64,000 nucleotides of DNA from Spinacia oleracea (Eukaryota; Streptophyta; Magnoliopsida; Caryophyllales; Amaranthaceae). Shown piece after piece: positions 10,968 through 23,588 of the stretch. The notes under the pieces are model-generated. The model searched no databases. It worked only from the letters and a program-made list of their open reading frames with translations, and had not been told where the DNA came from. The first letter of the stretch is position 1, and every line of letters begins with the position of its first letter. The stretch lies in NCBI RefSeq assembly GCF_020520425.1, contig NC_079491.1, forward strand, positions 6,001,143 through 6,065,142, written 5' to 3'. Made by a program: the position numbers and the translations under genes.

Positions 10968-12427
10968 TGTAGACACCTACTTTTGTCCCCATTCCCGAAA
11001 GGGAAAGGTTCGATGATGAAAGCATAAATCTCCACTTGACAACGCATCCCTATAAAATAAACGAATCTCAATTCCCCTTTTCATTTCACCCGAAACCTGC
11101 TATTTATGGAAACCTGCTAAAAATAGTAACTGCCGTAAAAGGTAGCTTATAAAAGTGGCAAATCATAAAAGATAGAAACCTGTCAGAATTAGGTGTTGCA
11201 CTCCAACATAAATCCTAAAAGAGATAGAAATTGTGAAAGGAATTCTATTCCTATCGCAGTTCGATAAAAGAGTTAACGTATTAATTAAACTCATAACGAA
11301 CCTAGAGTTCGTAAAGGGCCCAGACGCATTCCGTCGTAAATTGATACGCACCGAATAACTCGGATTAAGTCTCTTAATGAACTCCGTACTCTAGAGTCCA
11401 ATCTGACAAAGAATTCTGCCAGACCCTATTTTCAACGCCCAGCCCTGGGCGCCGAAAATTCCAGAGCTGGGCGCCGAAAATACCTGGGACGGATTCTAAT
11501 CCTAATCCGTTTCGTATTCAAATTCCTGAAAAACTATCTTTCTACGCCACTCTTTCCTATAAATAGACCCCTAAAACCAACGTGAAGGGGACACACAACA
11601 ACACATAATTATATTCTGAGTATTGACTCTAAACCCCTTAGCCTAAGCCTCTCGCTGCGAAATTGTTCACGCGTTCTGTCGCAATCGATCCATAAACCGA
11701 ACAGAACGTATCCTGTCCCATAGTTGAGATTCGTTAAATAAAAAGGAGAAATAGCAAAGTCAAAGTGGTTAGTTTTCTGAGAACCGTGACGCACCTCTCA
11801 AGGGTGCGTCGTAATGTGTCCCTTTTCGATGATTTAACTGCTTTCCTCGCCCTTTTTATGAACTGTTAAACTAACTAAATCTGATTGTTCTATCACGCCT
11901 AACAAATATAATATTTTTGGGAAATCGGATTATCATGCTAGGTCCCTTAATGCTATTTAAATCAGATAATCACGATCGAATTAGTATTATGTGTTGCATA
12001 TTGCTAAAATCAACTCAGATTAGTTTAATAGTTAACGCATGTCACTTCAATTATTTATGCTGAGCTAGTAAGGATATCCTGCCTCTGGAGTTATCGACGA
12101 GCGAAGTACTCCTCTCGGTAGTTACAGTCCCCCGAACCCTCAATCTCTACCTTGCGGGTGTATGTTGAGAGATCCCCACACCAGGGATCACAAGGGAACC
12201 TACGACCGTCGTGGTCAAACATAATTGCACTCCCTTTATGTCACGATAACCGGGTTTTGTCAGTTTTTCTCATTGTCGTTAAAGACTGAATGACGACTCC
12301 TATATTACTAGTCAATTGAGTGTTTACTCACAGGAAATCTAATTACACTTGATTGAATAAAAAGAATCGTCACATCCACGAGGGACAAGGTCACGCATTA
12401 GCCTCGTGCTTTTTCGACCCCCTCACA
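10968..12427 (+). mobile_element. Probable solo LTR (about 1.46 kb)
   Basis: The segment begins TGTAGACACCTACTTTTGTC and ends ACCCCCTCACA, giving TG...CA ends. The flanking 5-mers are ACTAT (left) and CCTAT (right), one mismatch, consistent with an aged 5-bp target duplication. A TATA box (TCCTATAAATAGACC) near 11555 is in the position expected of an LTR promoter. No internal retrotransposon genes or second LTR are seen. The right border is the less certain one. Confidence 0.6.
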
Positions 12428-12432
12428 CCTAT

Positions 12433-12987
12433 TTTAACCGTATCGATTTTTTTTGATGATAGATTACAGTAATTTTTATTCGTACCCCATCTCAAATCCT
12501 GGATCCGCCAGTGTGTCGAAGTATTAGAAAATACAACTCATCAAAGGTACTTTTTTCAAAATTATCGTGTGATTTTTTTTTTTTTTTTTTTTTTGATGAG
12601 TGTCTTTTTTTTTTCTTTGACATTGGAGTTTTTGATGAGTTACGTTGGAGTATTGTTCACTTGTTTTTTACATCAACTTTGTTGTTTTCCGCTAAGAATG
12701 ATGGTATTTGGTGGTCATATAAGTCTGGTGAAGAGACTTCTACTAACGTACAAGAAGATCAAATCCTCATGGAGATGTATTTCTGCTGGAGAAAGACTCG
12801 TATTTGGGGTCACGTCCAATTCGAGTATTTATATTTGATTTTGGTTTTGCTCAAAAAAAATCAATGAGGGATTTGAGTTTGGTTTTACTCCGAAAAATCC
12901 CAACATGACAGGTTCAAAACGAATGGCGATTCAGGCCCCTCACATTGAAAAAAAATTGCAAGCTCGACTGATGATTGATGGTTTCGG
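12433..12987. other. Intergenic DNA, poly-T rich, no recognised gene
   Basis: An open frame runs through long T tracts (12573-12593, 12606-12615) and has no recognisable protein character. It may contain fragments of older retroelements; I see no defined ends. Confidence 0.4.
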
Positions 12988-13262
12988 AAAGATTAAGGCT
13001 TTGTTATATTCGACTTATTTCGTTTGAACTTATATTATCTGAACTTAACTGAACCTATTTATCTGAAGAAAACTAATTTGTCCGAAATAAATTTACTTGT
13101 GTGTGGAAATGTGTGGAAAAAAAATATATTTTTTCCTCAAAAAAAAAAAATCTAAAAAAACTTATTTTTTTTGTACTTACATTGTTTGAATTTAACTGAA
13201 CTGATCTTAACTAATTTTGTTTGAAATAAATCAAAATAAGTCGAACATAATAGAGTCCGAAG
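12988..13262. mobile_element. PIF/Harbinger-like MITE (GGCTTTGTTC family)
   Basis: The left end AGGCTTTGTTATATTCGACT is mirrored by AAGTCGAACATAATAGAGTC at the right. Subterminal AACTTAACTGAAC motifs are inverted between halves. A truncated relative begins immediately afterwards (13268-13335). Confidence 0.7.
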
Positions 13263-13339
13263 CTCTGCTTTGTTTACCTTATTTTCACTTATTTCAGAAA
13301 AATTAGGTTCAGGTAAGTTCAGATACGATATTGATGATT

Positions 13340-15030
13340 ATTCTAGTTGATAGCATATCATATGTAATTGAGTTATGTTGTATCTAGCCATATGATGCGA
13401 GTACGGGATGTAAGTTATATATAGTGTGTGGTTCAAAGTCATGCATTGATATATACTTCGTATTTGACAAATGTATCCGTCTAAGTGGTTACTCCGCCTA
13501 CCACTAATTAGTTTTAAGATGAAACTCTTTAGACTTATATATGGGTAAACTCTTCTCTAACTTGGGCTCAACTTAACCCAATAAAATTTATCAAAAAATG
13601 ACAATGATATAGAATGTCTATAACTTACGTTTGTTCAATACCAAAGTAAATAGGCCATTTTGAAACTTTTTTCGAAGGTCGCAACATGCGACCTTTAAGC
13701 CGTGTCACAGTGGTGACATGGCACGCCTATGTGTCATAAATGTATTTGGAAACTAAAATATTTAGATTATATAACCTATTATACATGTCATAAAAAAGAT
13801 AGGAAAATCTTAATATTCTAATTTACAAATTGAATAATATAATTTTTTATTTCAGAAAAATAATTCTAATTTGTATAGGATATTAGGAAAAAAAATACTT
13901 TTAATTATTTATATGATATAGGAAATTAAAATAAAGAAATAAATTTACTAATTTATACTTAGAAAATAAAAAATGCAGTACATTAGAAAATAAAAAATTA
14001 GGAAAAGAAATTCGTCTTTATTTGTTTATTGGGTTTATATGGCACTTGAAGTGTTGTTCTTCCTCTCCGAAATTACTTATCTAATGAGATGATGATGCAT
14101 GACTGTGCGCCTGTAGGCCGATGAACTGCGTGTAAACCTAATTAAAACTAACCTAATCATTAAAATTAAAACAATATTTTAAAGTAATGTGTAATTATAA
14201 ATATTTATTTACATAAAATAATTTATTTATTTTTTTGGGTGAAAGAAGATCGAGGGGCAGACCCCTAAGTAAAAGAAAACACAAGTCAAAGGAACCCAAA
14301 ACAAACGAAAAACTACAGACTACCAAAACAAAACGAAGGGAAATATTTCTTGATAGAGTCAGTAGTTTTAGTTCCTTGCTACTCCGTATTTACATAAAAT
14401 ATATTACTTCGTATTTTATTATAAATTGACGTATTTTTTAAATTGCACAAAAATATATTATTAGATTTAATTTTAATTTTTTAATTTGTAATTTATAAGA
14501 TAAAAGAAAATATATATTTACTATGAATATAATAAATATTTGTTTCCTTCTTTGTATCGACTGCCTTATTTATATATTTTCATAGTAAAAATATTGAATT
14601 GATAGTAAAAATAAATTGATGACGTGTAGCCTACATGGTGCTTATTTGTACCAATGAAATGCCGACACGTAAGATTGCGACAACATTTTGTTGTCACAAT
14701 TTACGACCTATATCATCGTCCTTTTCTAATATCATATTTGGGTGAGCATGATTCTTGTGGTTCATTGCTGTATAGTGTATTGCATTATTAGACGGAAATT
14801 ATACTATACGTGGAAAATTCTTTGTTTCACAAAATTTTCAATAGTTCAAAACATTTTATTTTGTTTTTCTTTAGTCTTCCATTATTTATTGCGGCAATCC
14901 AATATTCTTTTATACATCAAAGATAATTTGAAAAGAACAAAAAAGTTGAGATATTGTTTCTTAGGAATTAAGTTGGTCATAATAAAGCCATAACACGTAA
15001 CCATAGTGATATCAAAGTTTACCATTTAGG
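13340..15030. other. Intergenic DNA without recognised genes
   Basis: AT-rich spacer. Blocks near 13670-13735 and 14620-14720 share GCGAC and ACATGG-like motifs and may be arms of an old element, but I cannot prove it. No coding or RNA gene signal. Confidence 0.4.
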
Positions 15031-16083
15031 TTTTGTTCTGATCGACTTATTTATACTTGTTTGAGATAAAATAAATTCAGATAAGTTCAGTTAAGTTCAG
15101 ATTAGCTCGGATAATATAAGTTCACCAAAAATAAGTTTTTTCAACCCAAATTCTTATATGAGACTGTCCTCACCATCAACTGATGGTGAGACCAGTTCAC
15201 ACTTGCGAATTTAGGTATGTTATTTCTATAGTTTAGACATGTTACTTTTTTTTATAATTTTAGAGGAGGTACTTTTTTTAGTTTAGGTATAATGTTACTT
15301 TTTTTGTACGGAGTAGTTTTAGGGGAGATACCTTCTTAGTTTAGGTATGTTACTTCTATAGTTTAGACATGTTACTTTTTTTTTATATAATTTTAGAGGA
15401 AGTACTTTTTTTAGTTTAGGTATGTTACTTCTATAGTTTATACATGTTACTTTTTTTATACGGAGTAGTTTAGGTATGGTACTTCTATAGTTTAGACATG
15501 TTACTTTTTTTTTTTAATAATTTTAGAGGAGGTATTTTTTTTAGTTTAGGTATGTTACTTCTGTAGTTTAGACATGTTACTTTTTTTAAAAAAAATTTAG
15601 AGGAGGTACTTTTTTTAGTTTAGGTATGTTACTTCTATAGTTTAGACATGTTACTTTTTTTTATACGGAATAGTTTTAGAGGAGGTACATTTTTAGTTTA
15701 GGTATGTTACTTCTATAGTTTAGACATGTTACTTTTTTTTTTTATATATAATTTTAGAGGAGGTACTTTTTTAGTTTAGGTATGTTACTTCTATAGTTTA
15801 GATCTGTTACTTTTTTTTTATAGTTTTATGGGAGGTACGCTATTGATTTCGCGCTCGTCACACCATCAACACGTCACACCATCAAGTTGATGGTGTGACT
15901 GGTCTCACAGGAGACGCGCTGTTTTTTCAAACTTTTTCACACATAAATAAGTTTTTATCTGACAAAATAAGTTTTTTTCAGATAAAATAAATTCAGGTAA
16001 TTAAGTTCAGATATTCAGATAAGTTAAGTTAAATTCAGATAATATGTTCAGTCAAAATAAATTCAATAGAACGGAGCTTTAAA
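15031..16083. mobile_element. GGCTTTGTTC-family MITE interrupted by a tandem-repeat element
   Basis: The left part (15031-15140) has GGTTTTGTTCTGATCGACTT and AAGTTCAG repeats. The right part (15940-16083) has the inverted equivalents, ending TAGAACGGAGCTTT. The 0.78-kb element at 15148-15925 splits it. Confidence 0.6.
15148..15925. mobile_element. Foldback element carrying a TTTAGGTATGTTACTTC tandem array
   Basis: The ends are palindromic and mutually inverted. The left is TCACCATCAACTGATGGTGAGACC; the right is CACCATCAAGTTGATGGTGTGAC followed by GGTCTCACAG. Between them lie about nine irregular 60-80-bp monomers, each with AGTTTAGGTATGTTACTTCT, AGACATGTTAC, a T-run and TTTTAGAGGAGGTAC. Confidence 0.75.
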
Positions 16084-16309
16084 CAAGCTAATATGAGTAA
16101 TATCTGGGAAATTCATGTGCTCAAAAAGCAGCAAGGAGAGGCATTTATCACTAATATCACGTACTATAAAATGAAGGGAACCTACTTGAGGAAAGAGATA
16201 AGGAAAATTCCTCAAATAAGTTCCATGATATTTTACCATACCTACAGGAGTATGGGATGGAGGAGCAATACATGAAAATTTAAAGAAATAGGTTATCTAG
16301 AGTATTTTA

Positions 16310-16601
16310 CACTACAAGAAATTGTACCATTAACGACGGAAAATCCCGTCGATAAAGGTTAATAATCGTTGATTAATGACGGGATTTTATGTCGCGAATC
16401 CGTCATTAAAGGGGGTCGTCATTAATGAAAAATCTCGTCGTTAACCCGCCGTAAAAGATATTTGTGAAGGTTGTTCACGTCTTTATTTGGTTGTTAGCCT
16501 CGTCACAAAAGGCATTTTGAGTATAATCGAGGTTGTTTGCGACGGGATTTTTGACCCGTCGTAATTAGATTGTTATTAAAGATACAAATTCTGGTTAGTT
16601 G
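16310..16601. mobile_element. CACTA-type MITE
   Basis: It begins CACTACAAGAAATTGTACC, followed by repeated ACGACGG/CCCGTCG subterminal motifs typical of CMC/EnSpm elements. The right end (GATACAAATTCTGGTTAGTTG) is a decayed match to the terminus GATACAAATTCATGTAGTG seen in the copy at 20387. The target duplication is no longer clear. Confidence 0.75.
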
Positions 16602-17394
16602 ATTACCCATGTTTTAATAGTTAGTACAATGTTGCGGTCCTTTACAAAAAAAGTGTAGATCAACCAACGAAATGTCTTCTTTTTCAATCGATGATGATAA
16701 ATTGACAATGGAATTGAAAGTGAAAAAGGTTTTCGAAAATCGACTTTTTATTTTATTTTTAGGGTCTTTTTATCATTCTTTTCAAGTCATTCTTTTCTAT
16801 GCCTCCCCCTTTGAAAAGAATGATTTGATTTTTTGATTATTTGCCTTGTTTTCCTGTCTCTATACTTAAAACGTGGATCAAATTTAAGTCTAAGAATTTT
16901 TATCCTCTTCACTTTATTTTATGGCTATAATTAATTTTGGGTCGTTTTACAAAATTGAGTAAAAATTGAAATATGTCTTGACGTCGTCACGTGTTTACTA
17001 ATTTAATTATAACGGAACTTCGTTCGAATTTGGGTCATAATCCGGAGATAAGCTAATTTTTTCGGTTTTTGTCTATACTAACTTAAACGTGACGAAACTT
17101 TCATTGTTCTTTTTCACTTATTCTTATTACTGAGTAAAAATCAAGAATCATTGGTCCATAAAATTTTGAAAGGTAGGCTTTACTTAGGAAGCAAAGAGTA
17201 TCATAGGGTCCTTTTTTTCTTTGGATAAATAAGGTGAATGTTTTATCTAGGCATCTACACATGTCAGCCCGATTTGGATAAAAGGACAAGGACCTTTTAA
17301 AGAAGGTTAAAACTTAGACGAGGAGGTAAGGAAATTCATATTCTGCGAGTCGCTAGCTAGAGAAGGAATTAAGAATCAGAGGTACGTACATGAG
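16602..17394. other. Intergenic DNA without recognised genes
   Basis: No coding exon, RNA gene or element boundary can be supported. Confidence 0.4.
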
Positions 17395-17860
17395 GTACAT
17401 CACCTTTATTCTATGTTTGGGTGCCCAATTGGCTCCCAATTGGCTCCCAATTGACCAAAAGGCTACAACAACAACATATAAGGTCATTCACCCATCAAAG
17501 GCTATTCAGCCAAACATAAGGCTCAAGACCCGGCCATCAACTAATAAATGACCTATTGGGGCAATTATTACACAAACAGTATAAATAAGCCACCAAGGCT
17601 CACACATCCAGGTACGTCCAATTTATTGCCTTAAAACTACTCTCTAGAGAACTCTCTCTAGAATCCGAGCATTGTTCTTACTTAGGCATCGGAGGGGCTT
17701 TCCTCGGATCACCCTCGATGCCAGTTACATTGTTCATTGTGCAGGTAAATTCGGACACAACTCATTCATGCAAGCGAGATCTTCCACACCAACGAATAGG
17801 GCCTTCATCCGAAGCCCATTGTTTCAACACAGGAACATTCTATAAGTCAACTCTTGAACA
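17395..17860 (+). mobile_element. Ty3/gypsy-type LTR fragment
   Basis: The block contains TATAAATAAGCC (about 17580), ACTCTCTCTAGAATCC, and GGCATCGGAGGGGCTTTCCT. From memory, similar blocks occur in LTRs of Tat-lineage Ty3 elements. Three copies of CCAATTGGCTC lie at the left. I cannot fix either end, so it may be a solo LTR or a remnant. Confidence 0.5.
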
Positions 17861-20386
17861 GTTTGTTGTCCACGTAAAACACTTAAACACCTATACTTTT
17901 ATGTACTCTAAACTAATTTTATAGATGTGCCCTAAAATTTAAAACACACACCGCGTGCATATAGATCTAGTAATTTGTGATCGTAAGACGTAAACCTTTC
18001 GTCATGCTCAACGTTGCTTGATAGGACTAGGGAGTAATCTGTATTATAGAGTTAAGACCAAGTTGTACAAAAAAAAATCCTCGAAAGATACGTACGTGTG
18101 TACCTTTCCCTTTAATATCTTTAGTAAAAATTGTTGCCGACGGTGAAAATGATTTTTAACTCATGCCGACGGTAACTTTTTGCTTTAGGCTAACAATGAT
18201 TAATTATCATTTGTTAAAGATATTAGTATATTTAATTTCTGATTCTAGAAAGTTAATAACCTTTAAATTGTGGTTCTCTTCTACCAGACGACTATTCTAG
18301 TTGGCTTATCTTGTCACATATAATTACAGTACTTAACTTCAAAGAGGGATAATTAGCATAAATTTCAACCCTTTACTTTAAAATGATTAATAATTTCTAT
18401 TAGAGTTCCTATTTAGGGTCCCTTTCTCATGAAAATTTATGATTTAATTAGCCAATAGCCCAATATGATTTGATTTTTATAAGTCAAAAAATGCAATTAG
18501 GGTGCCTTGAGAAAGATAAACCTTCCTTGTCTAATCACATTATGTTAAGTCAGTCCTATCAACACCTTCATTTTCCTAGCTTGATGTTAAGTGGTTCTAA
18601 CTTCTTAGGGCCGAGTCCCAAGGGGAAAAAATTAGGTTAAGCTTTGTGCCGTGCACCCAATGATATTTTAATATTTTTCATGGTATTTTTTATATTTTCT
18701 TCTCAAATGATATGCATATATAAGGGAAAAATGTGAGAATGAGGGTGTACGGTGCATCTGTGTTTGTATCTTAAATGTGTTGCCTTTGATATTGCCCGGG
18801 TTTTTCTTTTTCAAACGGCATCACTTTTCATAGCCGACTGTTTTTAAGTTCATCACCTTGTTTTGAAAACTTTATACCGCTTTTTACCGTCTATCTTCCA
18901 TTTTATCTTCTTAGAATTGGGCAAGTATCGGATTGTATAAACCACAAACCCTTTTTTTTATGGCGTGTTGTGCCAGATCTTGCCTTACGGACAACCTTTT
19001 TTACTGAGATTTTTTTTAATTGGTTAAAAATAAGCAAGTCGGCGTGCGGGCCAACAATTCGTGCCTGTGCCAAATGTTTATAATGATGTACGTACACAAC
19101 TCATGGTCCATCAGCATGTCTCTCATGTTGTGTCAAGCTAATTTCGCGTCGGACTCAGACAACCGAGTAGTGACAGACCCATACCCAATTCTACATGTTA
19201 GCTACACTCGATTATACTCAAATTCAATTTTCGTTCTCTGTCATGGTAACTATAAAGTACACAAGAATAAATAATTCACCCACCATAAATTTCTTACTAC
19301 GTACAATACAAAATGCATTAGTTGCCTTGCATTTTATTTGGTTGGAAGTTTTATATGTTCAAAGTAAACCACAAAAATGAGAATTAAAAAATGAGGATGT
19401 TTTCTCCCGCGTGGAAAGAATATACACCAAGTGTTGTATCACTTTATACATTTGGGGGTTGATGGTACTACTTCTTTGAGAAAGTGAAAGAGAGGTCTTG
19501 GTGTACACTCGTGCACGTAGGTCGAGTTTGGGTCAGGATTCCGGGATCTTGGGGAATGCAATGCATGGGTGGGTTGTGGGCCCATATACATGTTTGGTAC
19601 AAATCCTTTTTGATCTTCGTTTTGGGGAATCTTATAGCTGCTACGGTATTGATTAATGTGGCTGTTGGGAATTGATTAAGTCTTAACGATCACCCGTTAT
19701 TCTCTCCTTGTATCTCCTCTTTTGTCTGCTGCAATTCTCAACCCTTATTGGGAAAATATTCTGACCTCCAATCGGTCCTTGTGAGTGCGCACAAGTCTTG
19801 ATATTGTGTTAACCCCGAAGGGCAATAGTAAGTGTTCTACTACATTGGATAGCGTGAAATTGTCTTTTAGAACAGTGGTTTTTTCATGATGCGATAATCG
19901 TTACGTTCATTAATCACAACTTCGAGATAAGTATTTGTTCTAATAATTTCGTAACATATTAACTCAACTTAATTTGTTTTTTTAGGGAGTGATATGACAC
20001 CATTATCAAATCTACTACGTAATTAACATCTTTAAGTACACAAATTATTTTTGGTCCACAAGTCACATGCAAAATTGATATATAATTTGAATCTAATTAT
20101 GTAGGATAAAAACAAATCATGACGACACAACCTTTGCAGTTAAATCAGATCAAATCGGTTTTAAATGGAGGCATGTCAATTTGTAAAATTATAATTGATT
20201 TAAGTTTTTAAAAGTAGAGTTTTCTAGAGGCAACCAAAACAAGCAATCATCTCATACAACCCTACCATCTTCTAAAGACAAACGTCGTAACTAAAAGAAT
20301 GAATACTCCATTGTTAAGAGTCTAGGGAATGGGTGAGTTGAAATTAAAACAACATAACTAATGACGCCCTAGCTAAATGTTTAATC
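17861..20386. other. Intergenic DNA with minor repeats
   Basis: No gene is supported. A ~140-bp block at 18645-18775 (GTGCACCCAATGATATT ... GATATGCATATATAAGGG) is repeated at 30935-31060. Other open frames lack protein-like composition. Confidence 0.45.
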
Positions 20387-20654
20387 ACTACATGAATTTG
20401 TATCTTTAATGACAACCTAATTACGCCGGGTCAAAAATCTTGTCGTAAAAGCCTTTTGCGACGGGGCTACCAACCAAACAAAGACGGGAACAACCGTCGC
20501 AAATGTCTTTTATGACAGATTAACGACGAGATTTTCCATTAACGACGGCACCCTTTTATGACGGGTTCACGACAGGAAATCCCGTCATTAATCAACAATT
20601 ATTGGCCTTTAGCGACGAGATTTTCCGTTGTTAATGGTATAATTTCTTGTAGTG
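20387..20654. mobile_element. CACTA-type MITE with 3-bp TSD
   Basis: A complete 268-bp element. It starts CACTACATGAATTTGTATC, ends GGTATAATTTCTTGTAGTG, and is flanked on both sides by AAT (20384-20386, 20655-20657), the 3-bp duplication of CACTA elements. Many ACGACGG/CGTCGT motifs fill the body. It is inverted relative to the copy at 16310. Confidence 0.9.
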
Positions 20655-20970
20655 AATGTTTTATATGTAGAGATAACACCAATTGTACGTTAAAGCAAAT
20701 ATTGACATAAAAACTTAATTATCATCAAAATTTAAGCTATTCAAAGACATTAGGTTCAAAATAAATCATATACATTCTCATAATTTGTGAATTAAGAAGT
20801 ATAAAGTACACCATCAATTTTTCCACGACTCACAAGTGTGTAAAAAATGTAAATATTAATAATGAATTGGTACGTGCTATGTATGTTTTAAGGGAATACA
20901 TAGGGAAAGAGACAGAATGTATCACAAATATGCTTTGTCTCTTTCACAAATATGTATGTGTTAAATAATA

Positions 20971-21227
20971 CTTCCTCCGTTCCGCTATAGATGCATCGTT
21001 TCTCTTTTGGATACTATTCATTAACTAACTTTGACAATTATTCTTTCACATTATGCAAAAACAAACATAGTCAAGTGAGATATTGTTAAATTCGTATCAA
21101 TGTGAGGATTCCAAATATTAATTTTTTATAATTTTTACTTACACACAATTAGGGATATTAAGGTTTAAAGAAGCATGTTGGGATACGTGAAAAATGAAAT
21201 GATGCATCTATTGCGAAACGGAGGAAG
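20971..21227. mobile_element. Stowaway-like MITE
   Basis: A 257-bp element with ends CTTCCTCCGTTCCGC and CTTCCTCCGTTTCGC (reverse), flanked by TA on both sides. Confidence 0.88.
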
Positions 21228-21758
21228 TATGTTATACGGAGTACGTAATAAGATTACAATTATAATGAAAACTACAAAAATTAGACTAGGGCGAGTTAAT
21301 CTCTCCCCTTAGAAAAATATTAGCCCCCACTATATCATCGATAACATGCTAATTAATTTACCCCTAGTATTCCTTAATCTTTAGAATGAATTAAATAAAA
21401 ATTAAAATAAAAGGAAAAATATTAAACGCTAATTAACATGCTTATATATCTCTTTAATTTACTTGTGCTAATTGTTAGTCTTTGATTAATTGTTCATAAT
21501 ATCACATTAATTAACAACCCAACTACAAGCACATTTAAGCCCAAATCACACTTGACCTATTGATATTTGATGTATAGGCTCATTCCAATTCAATCCAAAG
21601 TTCAATAGGTAATACAAATGCATCAAACTGATGATATTCCTTCTACCACGTATGTGGGACAAACTCTCACACATAACTTCACTAATAAACCGGTTGTATA
21701 TCTAACATTATGTAATAGCTAAACCGGTTGTATTGTGCATGTTTTAGGGGGTGAGTAT

Positions 21759-21926
21759 TTGTTTTGGTGTTAGTACTCGATTTACCATTTGGGCTAATCC
21801 GGATTCGTGGTGAGTTCTGGGTGGATAGATTTCAGTCCCCTCCCAATTGTTGTTGCGAGGAATCGGACCCGGATTCTCCCTACCAAGTTCAGCTCCAATC
21901 ACCACTGAACCAACAAGCAATTGGTA
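21759..21926 (-). mobile_element. tRNA-derived SINE
   Basis: Read on the minus strand, the 5' part has an A-box-like GGTTCAGTGGTGATTGG and a B-box-like GGGTCCGATTCCT with the spacing of a tRNA-derived Pol III promoter, then a tRNA-unrelated body. The flanks carry an 11-bp duplication GGGGTGAGTAT (21748-21758 and 21927-21937). Confidence 0.85.
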
Positions 21927-22653
21927 GGGGTGAGTATGAATAGGCCGGATTGCCGGGTTGGTAACCTCAAAGTCAACTAAAAGATTTCAGGTTAAAGGGT
22001 AAATATAAGGGGAATGAATATAGAAACTAAAGAGTATGTTTTAGGAGTTTAGCACAAAACATATGTTAAAGGTAAATAGTAGTGGTTTATGAGAAGGAAT
22101 ATAATTAGTGTTTTTGTGTATGAATTGACGACACATCTCCATTCCCAACCGCCATATTGTTACCTCAAGTAAAGCAAGTTAGTAATTATGAGACATACTC
22201 TTGTTTTTTTCCTTTTAATAAAGAGTAATTATGAGACTAATTTAAAAACAAAACGACTATTAACTTCACATGGAGAGGAATTGACCCCTAATTTAACTTC
22301 ATCAAGTAGTGATTAGTGAATTAGTGATGCATGTCAATTTTCACACCTCTTGTACTACTATTTTAGTATTACTACTAATCTACTATTTTTAGTTTTTACT
22401 ACAAGGTCAGCCATAAATAAATAAGACCAAAGTAGACATCACTTAAAAGTTTTTTTAACTTTTATGTTTTATTTTTATACAATCCCACTTGCATGGACCC
22501 GGTCCACACTAAAATTAGCATGGACCAGGGTATTTTCGTAAATTAGTAGCAATGAATCAGTAGGGTTTCACGTGACCTAACCCACATCCTTCCCCTTCTT
22601 TCTCCACCTTCACAGCACACCACCCTTCCATTTTCTCTCTCCTCCCTTTTTCC

Positions 22654-22791
22654 ATGGCTTCCAAAGAGGACCAACCTATCTCCAACGATGACAATTTCGA
22701 CGATGATGACGATGACAGTGAGCCTCTCAATAGTGACGACGATGTTGTCGTTGATTCAATTATCCGGCGAAGATTCTACCATCGCCGGTGA
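22654..22791 (+). pseudogene. Short acidic reading frame (gene-start fragment)
   Basis: An ATG in good context (CCATGG) follows a pyrimidine-rich leader. It reads MASKEDQPISNDD, a run of D, EPLNSDDD, then basic residues and a stop after 45 codons. It looks like the first exon of a gene whose remainder was lost or replaced by motif arrays. The acidic stretch resembles no family closely enough to name. Confidence 0.4.
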
Positions 22792-23588
22792 AGTGCAGTG
22801 TGTCGGTGAAGCTTCATGTTTAAGTTGGTTACGGAAGTGATAAGCACACCTAAATGGATAAATCATTCACAATTATTGTTTCATCTACAATAAGCATCAG
22901 AATCTCAACTCCACTTTGTTTTGTCGCGGGTAAAAGAAATAATTTTGACTTAATTTGTTTATAGTCTATGACTGAAGTTGTTAATTAGATCTGCTAAAAG
23001 CTGCCTTTATAGGATAAACTACGCACAAAAATGTCAAGGCCTCTCCATAGAGGCGTATCTGGTGATTAAACATGGAGTAGTAAATATTTAAAATATATAG
23101 TTAGTATTATACATGATATAGTAAATCTTATTATTAATGATGATCATCCACTTGCAGAGTTACGAACATAGTTATTTTTGTAGTCATATAGTTATTTTCG
23201 TCATAATATAGTAAATGTTATTACTAATAATATATAGTAGAAAAAAATAACATAAAAATACACAGTAACTATTTAAAACATATAGTTACTATTATAATGA
23301 TATAGTTACTCTTACTATTAATGATGTCCACTTGCAGAGTTGCAAACATAGTTATTGTTATAGTCATATAGTTACTGTCGTCATAATATAGTAACTGTTA
23401 TTACTAATAATATAGAGTAGAAAAGAGAACATATAAAGAACATAATACTACACATAGTAACTATTTCAAACATATAGTTACTATTATATATGATATATTT
23501 ACTATTACTATTATTGATGGTCATATAGTCACAGAGTTCCAGACATAGTTAGTGTTATAATCATTTAGTTACTGTCTTCGTAATATAG

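Noticed and set aside
12511-12867. 118-codon open frame
   Set aside because: Poly-F from T tracts and no recognisable fold or splice context.
16310-20654. A single 4.3-kb CACTA transposon from the outermost CACTA ends
   Set aside because: The right-hand copy has both ends and an exact AAT duplication on its own, and the left-hand copy has its own decayed right end; two MITEs fit better.
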